A stretch of 55,359 nucleotides of DNA from Bacteroidota bacterium (GTDB lineage Bacteria; Bacteroidota; Bacteroidia; Bacteroidales; JACABE01), in the NCBI GenBank assembly GCA_026391675.1, contig JAPLDQ010000014.1, positions 1 through 55,359 on the forward strand. The letters are read 5' to 3'. A program made the translations under genes and the position numbers. Positions 1-7,815 of this stretch are shown piece after piece (position 1 is the first letter of the stretch; every line of letters starts with the position of its first letter). The notes under the pieces are model-generated. The model saw only the letters and a list, made by a program, of their open reading frames with translations. It made no database searches and was not told the DNA's origin.

Positions 1-40
1 GACAATTAAACGCATTATTTCAAAGAACTTTTCTAGTTTT

Positions 41-120
41 GTAAACGAACTTGTGACACAGTTTTGATAATTAAATGTAAACGAACTTGTGAAACAAATT
101 TGTAAACGAACTTATGAAAC
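41..120. repeat. Three copies of a 19-bp intergenic repeat
   Basis: The word GTAAACGAACTTGTGAAAC occurs at 41-59 (with GACAC at the end), 77-95 and 102-120 (ATGAAAC end), separated by 17 and 6 bp. A GGAATTA tandem follows at 131-150. There are no constant-length spacers, so this is not CRISPR. The rest of 1-227 shows nothing coding; an N-terminal transketolase subunit gene would be expected just left of the window. Confidence 0.85.
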
Positions 121-227
121 TTATCAATTAGGAATTAGGAATTAGGAAATAAAAATTATAAAATTAGTAATAAATAACGTTTGCCAATGTGTTTAACGTT
201 ATGAGCGTTCTAATAATAAACTTAAGC

Positions 228-1184
228 ATGAAAAAATATATCAATTTAGGTTCTAACGACACCAGGTCTGGTTTTGGCGAAGGTTTGCTTGAAGCCGGGA
301 GACGCAATCCAAATGTAGTTGCATTATGTGCTGATTTAATAGGTAGCTTAAAAATGGATGCCTTTGAAAAGGAATTTCCGGAACGTTTTTTCCAGACCGG
401 AATTGCTGAAGCCAATATGATTGGAATTGCAGCTGGTTTGACAATTGGTGGAAAGATTCCATTTACAGGTACATTTGCCAACTTTTCTACAGGTCGCGTT
501 TATGATCAGATACGGCAGTCTGTTGCTTATTCGGGTAAAAATGTAAAAATCTGTGCTTCACATGCAGGATTAACACTGGGCGAAGATGGAGCAACCCATC
601 AGATACTGGAAGATATAGGCTTAATGAAAATGTTACCCGCTATGTGTGTAATAAATCCATGTGATTTTAACCAGACCAAAGCTGCAACTATTGCCATTGC
701 TGATTATGAAGGCCCTGTATATTTACGCTTCGGCCGCCCCAAAGTACCTAATTTTACTCCTGCTGATCAAAAGTTTGAAATTGGCAAGGCCTTACTGCTG
801 AATGAAGGTAAAGATGTAAGCATATTTGCTACCGGCCATTTGGTTTGGCATGCTGTTGAAGCAGGTGAAATCCTGGCTGAGCAAGGTATAAATGCTGAAA
901 TAATAAATATTCATACCATCAAGCCATTAGACAACGAAGCCATTTTAAATTCAGTCAGAAAAACCAAAGCTGTTGTTACTGCTGAAGAACACCAGCGCAA
1001 TGGTGGTTTAGGCGACTGCATAGCACAGTTATTGGCTTTAAATAATCCAACAGCGATTGAAATGGTTGCTGTAAATGATTCGTTCGGCGAAAGCGGAACA
1101 CCTGAACAACTCATGGATAAATATGGTTTAAATACTAACGCAATTGTTGAAGCTGCATTAAAAGTGATAGGCAGAAAGCAATAA
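228..1184 (+). CDS. Transketolase, C-terminal subunit
   Basis: 318-residue protein covering the pyrimidine-binding and C-terminal domains of transketolase, as in split two-gene transketolases and related to DXP synthase. With an N-terminal partner it would exchange two-carbon ketol units in the pentose phosphate pathway, in the cytoplasm. The TPP-activating glutamate lies in GIAEANM (E61), followed by the GLTLGEDGATHQ loop (114-125) and a C-terminal transketolase domain from about residue 190. The frame is open from 189, but the start at 228 (MKKYINLG) matches the family N-terminus, so I take that one. The partner subunit is not in the window; it probably lies to the left. The gene ends before a clear terminator. 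Confidence 0.88.
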   Translation: MKKYINLGSNDTRSGFGEGLLEAGRRNPNVVALCADLIGSLKMDAFEKEFPERFFQTGIAEANMIGIAAGLTIGGKIPFTGTFANFSTGRVYDQIRQSVAYSGKNVKICASHAGLTLGEDGATHQILEDIGLMKMLPAMCVINPCDFNQTKAATIAIADYEGPVYLRFGRPKVPNFTPADQKFEIGKALLLNEGKDVSIFATGHLVWHAVEAGEILAEQGINAEIINIHTIKPLDNEAILNSVRKTKAVVTAEEHQRNGGLGDCIAQLLALNNPTAIEMVAVNDSFGESGTPEQLMDKYGLNTNAIVEAALKVIGRKQ

Positions 1185-1204
1185 TTTTATAATATAAAGC
1201 AATA

Positions 1205-1250
1205 AAAAGGTTTAATGTTTGTTAAAAGCATTAAACCTTTTAGTGTTTTT
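1205..1250 (+). terminator. Rho-independent terminator after transketolase gene
   Basis: Perfect 13-bp inverted repeat (1205-1217 AAAAGGTTTAATG, 1229-1241) with an 11-nt loop, followed by a T run at 1246-1250. It lies 20 bp after the stop codon. Confidence 0.85.
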
Positions 1251-1333
1251 ATCATCAAATATTATGTTATACCTCTGAATTGATAAATGAACGGATCCAT
1301 TACTTTATAAAACTATAAACTTTTCACTGAAGA

Positions 1334-1882
1334 ATGTCTGATTTCACCGATAAAGATATACTTATTGCATTTCGTGATGAAAATTCACGGAATTATGCCT
1401 TTAATTTATTGGTAAAAAAATACCAGCAAACGATATATTATCATATTCGCCGTATTGTCATCGACCATGATGATACCGATGATCTGGTACAGAATACATT
1501 TGTGAAGATATTTGAGCATTTAAAAGATTTCCGAGAAGATGCCCAGCTTTATACCTGGATTTATCGCATTGCTACCAATGAAGCACTTGCTTTCCTGAAA
1601 ACAAAAAGAAACAGAAGTTTTGTATCATTTAACGATGTTGAACATCAAATGAGCAATTCATTAAAAGAAAGTCAGTTTTATAATGGTGACGAAATTCAGT
1701 TGAAATTGCAAAAAGCTATATTAACTTTGCCTGAAAAACAAAGACTTGTTTTTAATATGCGTTATTATGATGAAATGAAATACGAAGATATGTCAGCAGT
1801 TTTAGAAACTTCTGTTGGTGCATTGAAAGCATCATTTCATATTGCAGTAAAAAAAATTGAAGAAATTATTACAGAGCATTAA
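1334..1882 (+). CDS. ECF-type RNA polymerase sigma factor
   Basis: 182 residues, typical of group 4 (ECF) sigma-70 factors. Region 2 spans about residues 25-95 (helical, with DDLVQNTFVKIFEHL and the WIYRIATNEALAFLK -10 recognition helix); region 4 spans about 125-178 (LTLPEKQRLVFNMRYYDEM followed by an HTH). It would redirect RNA polymerase to an envelope-related regulon. It is the first gene of a three-gene same-strand set with a membrane protein and a Spy-like secreted protein, the usual Bacteroidota layout of sigma factor, anti-sigma and sensor. I see no TAnnTTTG box directly upstream, so it may be autoregulated. Confidence 0.92.
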   Translation: MSDFTDKDILIAFRDENSRNYAFNLLVKKYQQTIYYHIRRIVIDHDDTDDLVQNTFVKIFEHLKDFREDAQLYTWIYRIATNEALAFLKTKRNRSFVSFNDVEHQMSNSLKESQFYNGDEIQLKLQKAILTLPEKQRLVFNMRYYDEMKYEDMSAVLETSVGALKASFHIAVKKIEEIITEH

Positions 1883-1927
1883 ACCTTTTTATATTTTAAT
1901 AATCAAAGGAATATACGAAAATAAAAA

Positions 1928-2431
1928 ATGAAAAATTCAGAAGACATATTCAACGAAATAAGAGAGATATCCCCTTATCTTGCAGGACTGAAAAAAGAAA
2001 ACTCATTTCAGGCTTCTGATGAATATTTTGATGGACTTTCATCCAGGATTCAACAAAAGATAAGTGCAGAGAAAAAAGAAGTTAAAACTTTCAGTTTGCT
2101 CAGCTATTTTAAACAGCCACAATGGGCAGTTGCCGCTTCTTTAATGATAATACTAAGTATTTCTGTTGTTTATTATTACAATCACAAACATAATCAACCG
2201 CAATCCCTTGCCGAAAATAGCAATATTTATTGGGACGAAATTTTAAATGATAACAATACCATAATTGATAGGATTGATGAAAATATGCTGGTTGATATGC
2301 TTGCAAATGAATCAAATTCTACAAATTTTCAATTTAAGAATACGATAAATAAAGCCGATAAAGCTGTACTTGAAGATGTATCCAATTATGTGGATTCAAA
2401 ATATAATAATGACGTTTTTAACGAATTATAA
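1928..2431 (+). CDS. Probable anti-sigma factor (single-pass membrane protein)
   Basis: 167 residues: a soluble N-terminal part (1-60), one membrane helix (about 66-84, WAVAASLMIILSISVVYYY) and an acidic, Asn-rich periplasmic tail. This is the topology of an inner-membrane anti-sigma factor. Its place 45 bp after an ECF sigma gene supports that role; no zinc-binding motif of the ZAS type is visible, so the assignment rests on context and topology. Confidence 0.6.
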   Translation: MKNSEDIFNEIREISPYLAGLKKENSFQASDEYFDGLSSRIQQKISAEKKEVKTFSLLSYFKQPQWAVAASLMIILSISVVYYYNHKHNQPQSLAENSNIYWDEILNDNNTIIDRIDENMLVDMLANESNSTNFQFKNTINKADKAVLEDVSNYVDSKYNNDVFNEL

Positions 2432-2451
2432 ACCTATTAATTTTTATTACC

Positions 2452-2934
2452 ATGAAAACCAAAAATTTAATTTTAAACATGTGCTTACTGCTGATAATAT
2501 TCATATTTTCGATGCAGTTAAATGCTCAGAACGGACAAAGAAGGCAGATTATAAAAGATAAAGTTGAAGCTCAAAAGGTTGCTTATATTACCAATGCTTT
2601 ATCCTTAACAGCTGCTGAAGCGCAACAATTCTGGCCTGTTTACAATGAATACAGTGCCAAAAATGAAGAACTGCTTAAAACCTTTCGTAAGAATAACATT
2701 GAAGACCGCAATGTAGATCCTGAGAAGATTACGGATAAAGAAGCCATGGATATGGCAGATGACCAGATTATTCAGGCTCAGAAAATCCTGGACTTACGCA
2801 AGAAATACCATATTGAATTCAAAAAGGTATTGCCTCCTAAAAAATTATTGAAACTCTATCAGGCTGAAAAGGATTTTAAAAAATTCCTGCTAAAGGAAAT
2901 AAAAGACAGAAGAGACGATAGAATGAAAAGATAA
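2452..2934 (+). CDS. Secreted Spy/CpxP-like helical protein, probable sensor for the ECF sigma
   Basis: 160 residues with a signal peptide (1-26, cleavage after LNAQ) and a mature part that is almost wholly charged alpha-helix. The segment LTAAEAQQFWPVYNEYSAK, the repeated heptad-like helices and the basic C-terminus match periplasmic LTxxQ/Spy-like proteins, which in Bacteroidota often follow ECF sigma/anti-sigma pairs. It starts 20 bp after the anti-sigma gene, so the three are probably one operon, closed by the hairpin at 2955. I infer envelope-stress sensing or chaperoning; there is no enzymatic motif. Confidence 0.6.
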   Translation: MKTKNLILNMCLLLIIFIFSMQLNAQNGQRRQIIKDKVEAQKVAYITNALSLTAAEAQQFWPVYNEYSAKNEELLKTFRKNNIEDRNVDPEKITDKEAMDMADDQIIQAQKILDLRKKYHIEFKKVLPPKKLLKLYQAEKDFKKFLLKEIKDRRDDRMKR

Positions 2935-2954
2935 TAATCATTAATAAATTAACG

Positions 2955-2983
2955 AAGGCTGCCTTTTACAGACAGCCTTTTTT
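2955..2983 (+). terminator. Terminator of the ECF sigma operon
   Basis: Hairpin AAGGCTG (2955-2961) with CAGCCTT (2973-2979), followed by a T run, 20 bp after the stop of the Spy-like gene. Confidence 0.75.
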
Positions 2984-3016
2984 AATTATTTAAAATTAAT
3001 ATAATTAAAAAATAAT

Positions 3017-3024
3017 TAATTTTG
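3017..3024 (+). promoter_or_regulatory. Bacteroidota -7 promoter element
   Basis: TAATTTTG matches TAnnTTTG, 14 bp before the ATG of the YbjQ-type gene, giving a very short leader. No convincing -33 TTTG is seen. Confidence 0.4.
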
Positions 3025-3038
3025 AAAAAACAAAAATC

Positions 3039-3374
3039 ATGAATGATACAACATTAATTACCACCAGCACTTCGCTGGAAGGCTATAAAATTGTAAAACA
3101 ATTAGGTTTGGTAAGAGGAATTACCGTACGCTCAAGAAGCATACTCGGCAATATGGCCGGTGGTTTTATGACCATATTTGGCGGCAAAAGTGCCATCTAT
3201 ACCGAACTTTGCGAAAATGCCCGGGAAGAAGCACTGCAGCTGATGATACAGCATGCCCGTGAAATGGGGGCCAATGCCATCATTAATATGCGCTATGATG
3301 CCAATGATGTGATGAGCGGACTAACTGAAGTTCTGGCTTATGGAACGGCAGTTGTGGTGGAGAAAATTGATTAA
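3039..3374 (+). CDS. YbjQ/UPF0145 family protein
   Basis: 111 residues matching the YbjQ (DUF74, heavy-metal-binding-like) family along the full length: TTTSTSLEGYKIVKQLGLVRG near the start in pieces, a GG..(S/A)IYTELCENAREEAL helix, then MGANAIINMRYD and the closing GTAVVVEKI. The fold forms pentameric rings in solved relatives; the cellular role is unknown. Its stop overlaps by 4 bp with the stop of the convergent minus-strand gene. Confidence 0.85.
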   Translation: MNDTTLITTSTSLEGYKIVKQLGLVRGITVRSRSILGNMAGGFMTIFGGKSAIYTELCENAREEALQLMIQHAREMGANAIINMRYDANDVMSGLTEVLAYGTAVVVEKID

Positions 3375-6235
3375 TGAAAATTAGTTTTCCTGCTACCTGC
3401 AATTGCCGAAAAGTTAATCCCGAATAATATTTCGTTTACCAATGATTTATTATCAGGCAGATAAGTAAAACGATAGCCTAAATTTATTGGCGCTACAAAA
3501 CGGAGAATGTGCATTTCGCTGTTAATTTCACCGCCTATGGATTGCTGGAAGAAATTATAGTTTTTATAGACGGCATCGGCTTTGCCATAAAATACATTCA
3601 TATCCAGCCGCTTTACATACAATAAAGAGCTAATGCTTAAATCAGGACAAAGCAACGGAAAAAAATATTTGATACTACCTGAATACAACGCATCGGAATG
3701 AACTGCAATGCTTCCGATAGGATAATTGATAAGATCAGAAAAATAATATCTGTTTACAACAGTATCTCTCTTTTGAACACCGAGATATACTTTAAATCCG
3801 TGATGATTAATTATTGAAGGAAAATAAAGATAGGTTTCAACACTGGCAATATTCCCGTAATCTATTATTCCAAAAGGAGAGTGCCGGAAATTGATATCTA
3901 AACTTTGGCCCCATTTAGGCTCTAAATCCTTAACAGACATTCTTAAATAATGACTGAAATACAGCCTGTAATCAATTGTATTGATTGTGCCTTTTATAAT
4001 GTTATCAGGTGTTGATGCATCATGCATCACACCAATCAATGTTGTACTTATCGAGGGTTGAAATCTTGTGTAATATTTGGCGGTGGGAAAAGATAAAGGA
4101 ATTCTTACCCCTATTTTAACATTGCACTCATCAAAAGTAAAAGGTTTAAAAATGGAATTATTAATAATAAGGGTTCCTTTACTTTTGCGGTAATCAGCAG
4201 TAATATCAATGATAGGGAAAAGCCCTTTATACGTATAATTTACATAATACTTGCCGGTTTTTTCAGCTGTAATGTATTCGTATCCAACAGTTAAAAAAGA
4301 GGTACTCAGGGCATTATGCGACATAAAGGAGATGCCTGTGGCTGCCGTTTGATTGCTGGCATCAATGGAAAGCGGTGCCCAGCTGTGAAAGTTAAACAAA
4401 TGTCCGGCTTTATGATATTTTGTAATTTCATATTGTTTATTTTCTTTGGCTGTAAAGTTTACAACTCCTTTTTCCTGTCTGGCAAGTTCATCATACAATT
4501 TAAAATCATTTGGCTGTGTAATGTTTATTGCTGTCCAATTTTCCGGGTGAAGTGGTGAAATAGCAATATCATAGCCATTGGCGGTATAATCGGCAAAGAC
4601 CAATTGTTTTTCGTTAAATGAAATGCAGGGGTCAGTTGTGCCATATTTTGCAGAAGTCAAACGGTATACTTTTAAACTATTAGTATCAAAAGCGTAAATA
4701 TTATCAATACCTTCAATTGTTTCATTATAAATAATAAAGTTTTTAAAATAGGCAGCTCCACTTATTTCTCGGTGTATTGTGGGTGTTTTATAGTTGAAAT
4801 TATTCTGAGTCAGATTATATTCAACGAATTTCTTTTCATTTTCTATGGTTGCAGTCATAATTATGCACTGATCATTATCACTCCAGCTTGGTGTAGATAA
4901 AAATGCATGCTGAGGTGAGGCAATTTTATGCATTAATTTTCCGTCAGCGGCATCAAGAATTACCAGTGCACAATCATTGGTATTACTTACTTCTATTGCT
5001 GCTATTTTGCTGGCATCATGCGATATATTTGGTGCAAAATACCTTGATTTTTTACTCAGTGTTTTGCATTTCTTTGTTTTAAGGTTATAGGTTTTAATAA
5101 CTGCGTAACTCTCATGATCCCATCTCAGGCCCGGTATTTCTTCTGACCATACAATAATATCTTTGGAAAAGGAAAGTGATTGATAAAAGTCGTGACCCTG
5201 TGTAAAGACTTTGCACTCTTTTCCTGATTTACTCAATTTTACGATACAGGGAATATTATCCATTCCGTATTTTAAGGCAACCATCTCACTGTCGTTGATA
5301 AAATTCGGGAAACGGTAATTTGTATAGCCTTTGTTTTTTCTGGTATTGATTGTTTGATATTTATAATCAGCATCCGGTAATATTTGTTTCTTCCATATAC
5401 TATCGAAGAAATCCAGTGTTTCTTTGTAAATACCAACTGTATTTTTACCGCTGGCTTTTTTAATGCCATGGGCAAATGGAACAACAGTATAAGGATTTCT
5501 TGCAATATTTTTCAGTGTTTTGTCCCAGATATCTGCTCCGTATTTATATCTTGAAAAGCCAACCAGATGATAACCCAGGGTATAGGGATCGGGAATATAA
5601 TCCTTATAGGAGCCAAAAACAGCTTTGTTATAATTGTATTTACCTTTCTCAAACAATTGGGCTTTCAGGTCCATGCTGAATGCAGGTAATCTTCCCCTTC
5701 CGGAAGTTGATAATGCCGTTTCCTGAACTACAGCATCACCTTCGAGAAACCAGCGCGGCAGATATATACCGGCAATACTGCCTGTAGCTAGCTCACCAAA
5801 GGGAATACGTAAAATATTTGTAAATCCGGTATACATCTGGCTTACCTGAATAACATGCCTGTATTCGTGAAGGCTGAGCTGCTGCAGCCATGGCTGACTG
5901 TATCCATCCTGTGGCGGACAGGTGAACCATTCACTCCGCCTGGGAGCCCAGGTAACAAAACCATTTGAAACTACATTGCGGTTATGAAGTATAATGGGTA
6001 TTCTGACCGGTTTTCTGCTTAATGAAATCGTATTGAATTCATAGGCAGTTTCTAAATTATTGGCAAGAATATTGGCCTGAATACTGAATTCTTCAGGGAA
6101 AATAAGCTGGAAATGGTTAGTGTTTATTTGTTTCCATTTTACACTTGCCGGATCCTGACCTGCATCATAAAACTGAGCATTTATGCAATATGGAAATACA
6201 AGGAAAACAAATAATAAAATGAGATATTTTCGCAT
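3371..6235 (-). CDS. Secreted HExxH / TolB-like propeller / beta-barrel protein
   Basis: 954 residues. A signal peptide (1-20, CINAQ) is followed by a domain with a zincin motif HEYRH (123-127) and a downstream RWFLEGDAVVQE (161-172), placed like the third ligand of gluzincins. Residues about 300-600 have repeating WS..G..I / Y.L.TKK..LT blades of a TolB/PD40-type beta-propeller (for example ISHDASKIAAIEVSN). The last roughly 330 residues alternate polar and aromatic residues like a membrane beta-barrel, ending just after a NEILFGINFSA strand. I infer an outer-membrane protein with a metallopeptidase-like domain facing the periplasm or outside. Relatives are usually annotated only as hypothetical or TolB-like. 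Confidence 0.7.
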   Translation of the reverse strand: MRKYLILLFVFLVFPYCINAQFYDAGQDPASVKWKQINTNHFQLIFPEEFSIQANILANNLETAYEFNTISLSRKPVRIPIILHNRNVVSNGFVTWAPRRSEWFTCPPQDGYSQPWLQQLSLHEYRHVIQVSQMYTGFTNILRIPFGELATGSIAGIYLPRWFLEGDAVVQETALSTSGRGRLPAFSMDLKAQLFEKGKYNYNKAVFGSYKDYIPDPYTLGYHLVGFSRYKYGADIWDKTLKNIARNPYTVVPFAHGIKKASGKNTVGIYKETLDFFDSIWKKQILPDADYKYQTINTRKNKGYTNYRFPNFINDSEMVALKYGMDNIPCIVKLSKSGKECKVFTQGHDFYQSLSFSKDIIVWSEEIPGLRWDHESYAVIKTYNLKTKKCKTLSKKSRYFAPNISHDASKIAAIEVSNTNDCALVILDAADGKLMHKIASPQHAFLSTPSWSDNDQCIIMTATIENEKKFVEYNLTQNNFNYKTPTIHREISGAAYFKNFIIYNETIEGIDNIYAFDTNSLKVYRLTSAKYGTTDPCISFNEKQLVFADYTANGYDIAISPLHPENWTAINITQPNDFKLYDELARQEKGVVNFTAKENKQYEITKYHKAGHLFNFHSWAPLSIDASNQTAATGISFMSHNALSTSFLTVGYEYITAEKTGKYYVNYTYKGLFPIIDITADYRKSKGTLIINNSIFKPFTFDECNVKIGVRIPLSFPTAKYYTRFQPSISTTLIGVMHDASTPDNIIKGTINTIDYRLYFSHYLRMSVKDLEPKWGQSLDINFRHSPFGIIDYGNIASVETYLYFPSIINHHGFKVYLGVQKRDTVVNRYYFSDLINYPIGSIAVHSDALYSGSIKYFFPLLCPDLSISSLLYVKRLDMNVFYGKADAVYKNYNFFQQSIGGEINSEMHILRFVAPINLGYRFTYLPDNKSLVNEILFGINFSAIAGSRKTNFH

Positions 6236-6259
6236 TCTTAACTATTTGTTATACAAAAA

Positions 6260-6985
6260 TTATATGCCAGAGGCTAAAACATCAATAATGTGGATACATT
6301 TAATTGGTAATTTATGCTTTTTAATATATGCATCCTGGTGCATTAAACATGAACCATCAGTAGATACAATATATTCAGCACCTGTTTCCAGCGCATTATT
6401 TACTTTTTGTTCTGCCATAGCAGTAGAAATAGGTTCATGTTTGATTGAAAATGTTCCTCCGAATCCACAACATACATTGGTATCCTTCATTTCAATCAGT
6501 TCAAGCCCTTTAACCTGTTGCAAGAGTATGCGGGGTTCATCCTTAATACCATATTCCCTTAAAGCGGCACAGGAATCATGATAGGTAACCTTATGATTAA
6601 AAGTAGCACCAACATTGGTAATCCTTAATACATTTACTAAAAAATCAGTAAATTCAAAAATATTCTTTTGTAATCTTCTGAATTCTAAATGGTATGCTGT
6701 ATTGTGAAATAATTTTCCGTAGTAGTTTTTTACAAATCCAATGCAGCTGGCTGAACCTCCAACTATATAACGGTCGTTGGGGAAATCGGTTAAAAACTTC
6801 TCACCCATAGCCCTGGCTTCGTCCCAGAAACCGCTGTTAAATGCCATTTGTCCGCAACAGGTTTGATTTGGATTATAATGAATTTCCTGACCAAGTTTTT
6901 CAAGAATTTTCACCATATTAAAAGCAGTTTCCGGGAAAATCTGATCAACAAAACAAGGAACAAAAATATCTATCTGGTTATTCAT
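6260..6985 (-). CDS. CCG-domain Fe-S oxidoreductase subunit (LutA/GlcF-like)
   Basis: 241 residues with two cysteine-rich CCG modules: C11, C43-C44-G and C81 in the first half; C139, C172-C173-G and C203 in the second. This is the architecture of LutA/YkgE and the C-terminal part of glycolate oxidase subunit GlcF and heterodisulfide reductase HdrB, which bind Fe-S clusters and pass electrons from 2-hydroxyacid oxidation. The ATG at 6985 (MNNQIDIFVPCFVDQ) matches the family start better than the upstream frame opening at 7015. LutB and LutC partners are not next to it, so the substrate (lactate, glycolate or other) is open. Confidence 0.82.
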   Translation of the reverse strand: MNNQIDIFVPCFVDQIFPETAFNMVKILEKLGQEIHYNPNQTCCGQMAFNSGFWDEARAMGEKFLTDFPNDRYIVGGSASCIGFVKNYYGKLFHNTAYHLEFRRLQKNIFEFTDFLVNVLRITNVGATFNHKVTYHDSCAALREYGIKDEPRILLQQVKGLELIEMKDTNVCCGFGGTFSIKHEPISTAMAEQKVNNALETGAEYIVSTDGSCLMHQDAYIKKHKLPIKCIHIIDVLASGI

Positions 6986-7086
6986 AAACGTTTTATATAA
7001 AATATTATCGAGCAAACAAAAGTAAGTAAAATAATGTATTAAATTTTAGTTTTTAGGAATTCTTAATAAAATTTATCCAGAGTATT

Positions 7087-7803
7087 TTAAAAAACATAAC
7101 CAATAGCGCAATTAACACCCCATAAATAATGGCCCCAAAGGCGATTGGAAACCCTGGCATCCAGATAAGGTTCAACTTTATCCTCAAACTCTTGAGTACC
7201 TGAAATATTACCGGATAATATTGCACCCAACTGAAAATTAAAATCTATGCTTAAGCAATTAAAAAATATTTGTTTAACTCCTGTTTTCATATTAACACCT
7301 ATATGAGTAGTTGTATATTGAGTTTTAGAATATAAGGGAAATACTAAAGCATATTGTAATAATTGGTTAAAATAGGCTGTATCAACATCAACTGTACTGA
7401 TAATTACATCAAATCCAAAAGAAGCATAAGCTCCCAATGGTGCTAAGTGAGAAGGCTGATACATTATAAAATCTCCCCCAAAAGCAATGGATGACATTTT
7501 ATACATCGGAGCTGTTTCATAATCAGTATATCCTGTTAAATTGTAATATGTTTCAAACGTAGTTGCATGGAACTGTAAAGATTTATTACGTGTAATCACT
7601 CTTTCGTAAGCAATTGAATATCTGTCGTTAAAGCTAAAGTAACCTGATTTTCCGTTTTTGTTGGGCATAACAAATGAACTTTTCAAAAAAACAGCGGCTG
7701 ATAATACATTCTTTTTGCCCATAAACCCGGATACCTGGGATTGGCTGCAATAAGCAACTAAAATTAGAAAAAGGAGCAGGATTGGTTTGATTATAATTTT
7801 CAT
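7087..7803 (-). CDS. Secreted outer-membrane-barrel-like protein
   Basis: 238 residues: signal peptide (about 1-23, ending CSQSQ), then a glycine- and aromatic-rich sequence with alternating hydrophobicity (SIAFGGDFIMYQPS, LDARVSNRLWGHYLWGVNCAIGYVF) ending in an aromatic residue, as in small outer-membrane barrels. I do not recognise a named family. It ends 12 bp before the start of nothing on this strand and follows the M48 protease gene by 12 bp, so the two are probably co-transcribed. Confidence 0.55.
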   Translation of the reverse strand: MKIIIKPILLLFLILVAYCSQSQVSGFMGKKNVLSAAVFLKSSFVMPNKNGKSGYFSFNDRYSIAYERVITRNKSLQFHATTFETYYNLTGYTDYETAPMYKMSSIAFGGDFIMYQPSHLAPLGAYASFGFDVIISTVDVDTAYFNQLLQYALVFPLYSKTQYTTTHIGVNMKTGVKQIFFNCLSIDFNFQLGAILSGNISGTQEFEDKVEPYLDARVSNRLWGHYLWGVNCAIGYVF

Positions 7804-7815
7804 AATTGATAGCTG

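Noticed and set aside
41-120. CRISPR-like repeat cluster
   Set aside because: Only three copies with unequal gaps of 17 and 6 bp, no unique spacers of constant size and no cas genes.
6183-6581. 132-codon plus-strand frame
   Set aside because: Antisense to the Fe-S subunit gene and the propeller gene; codes for no recognisable protein.
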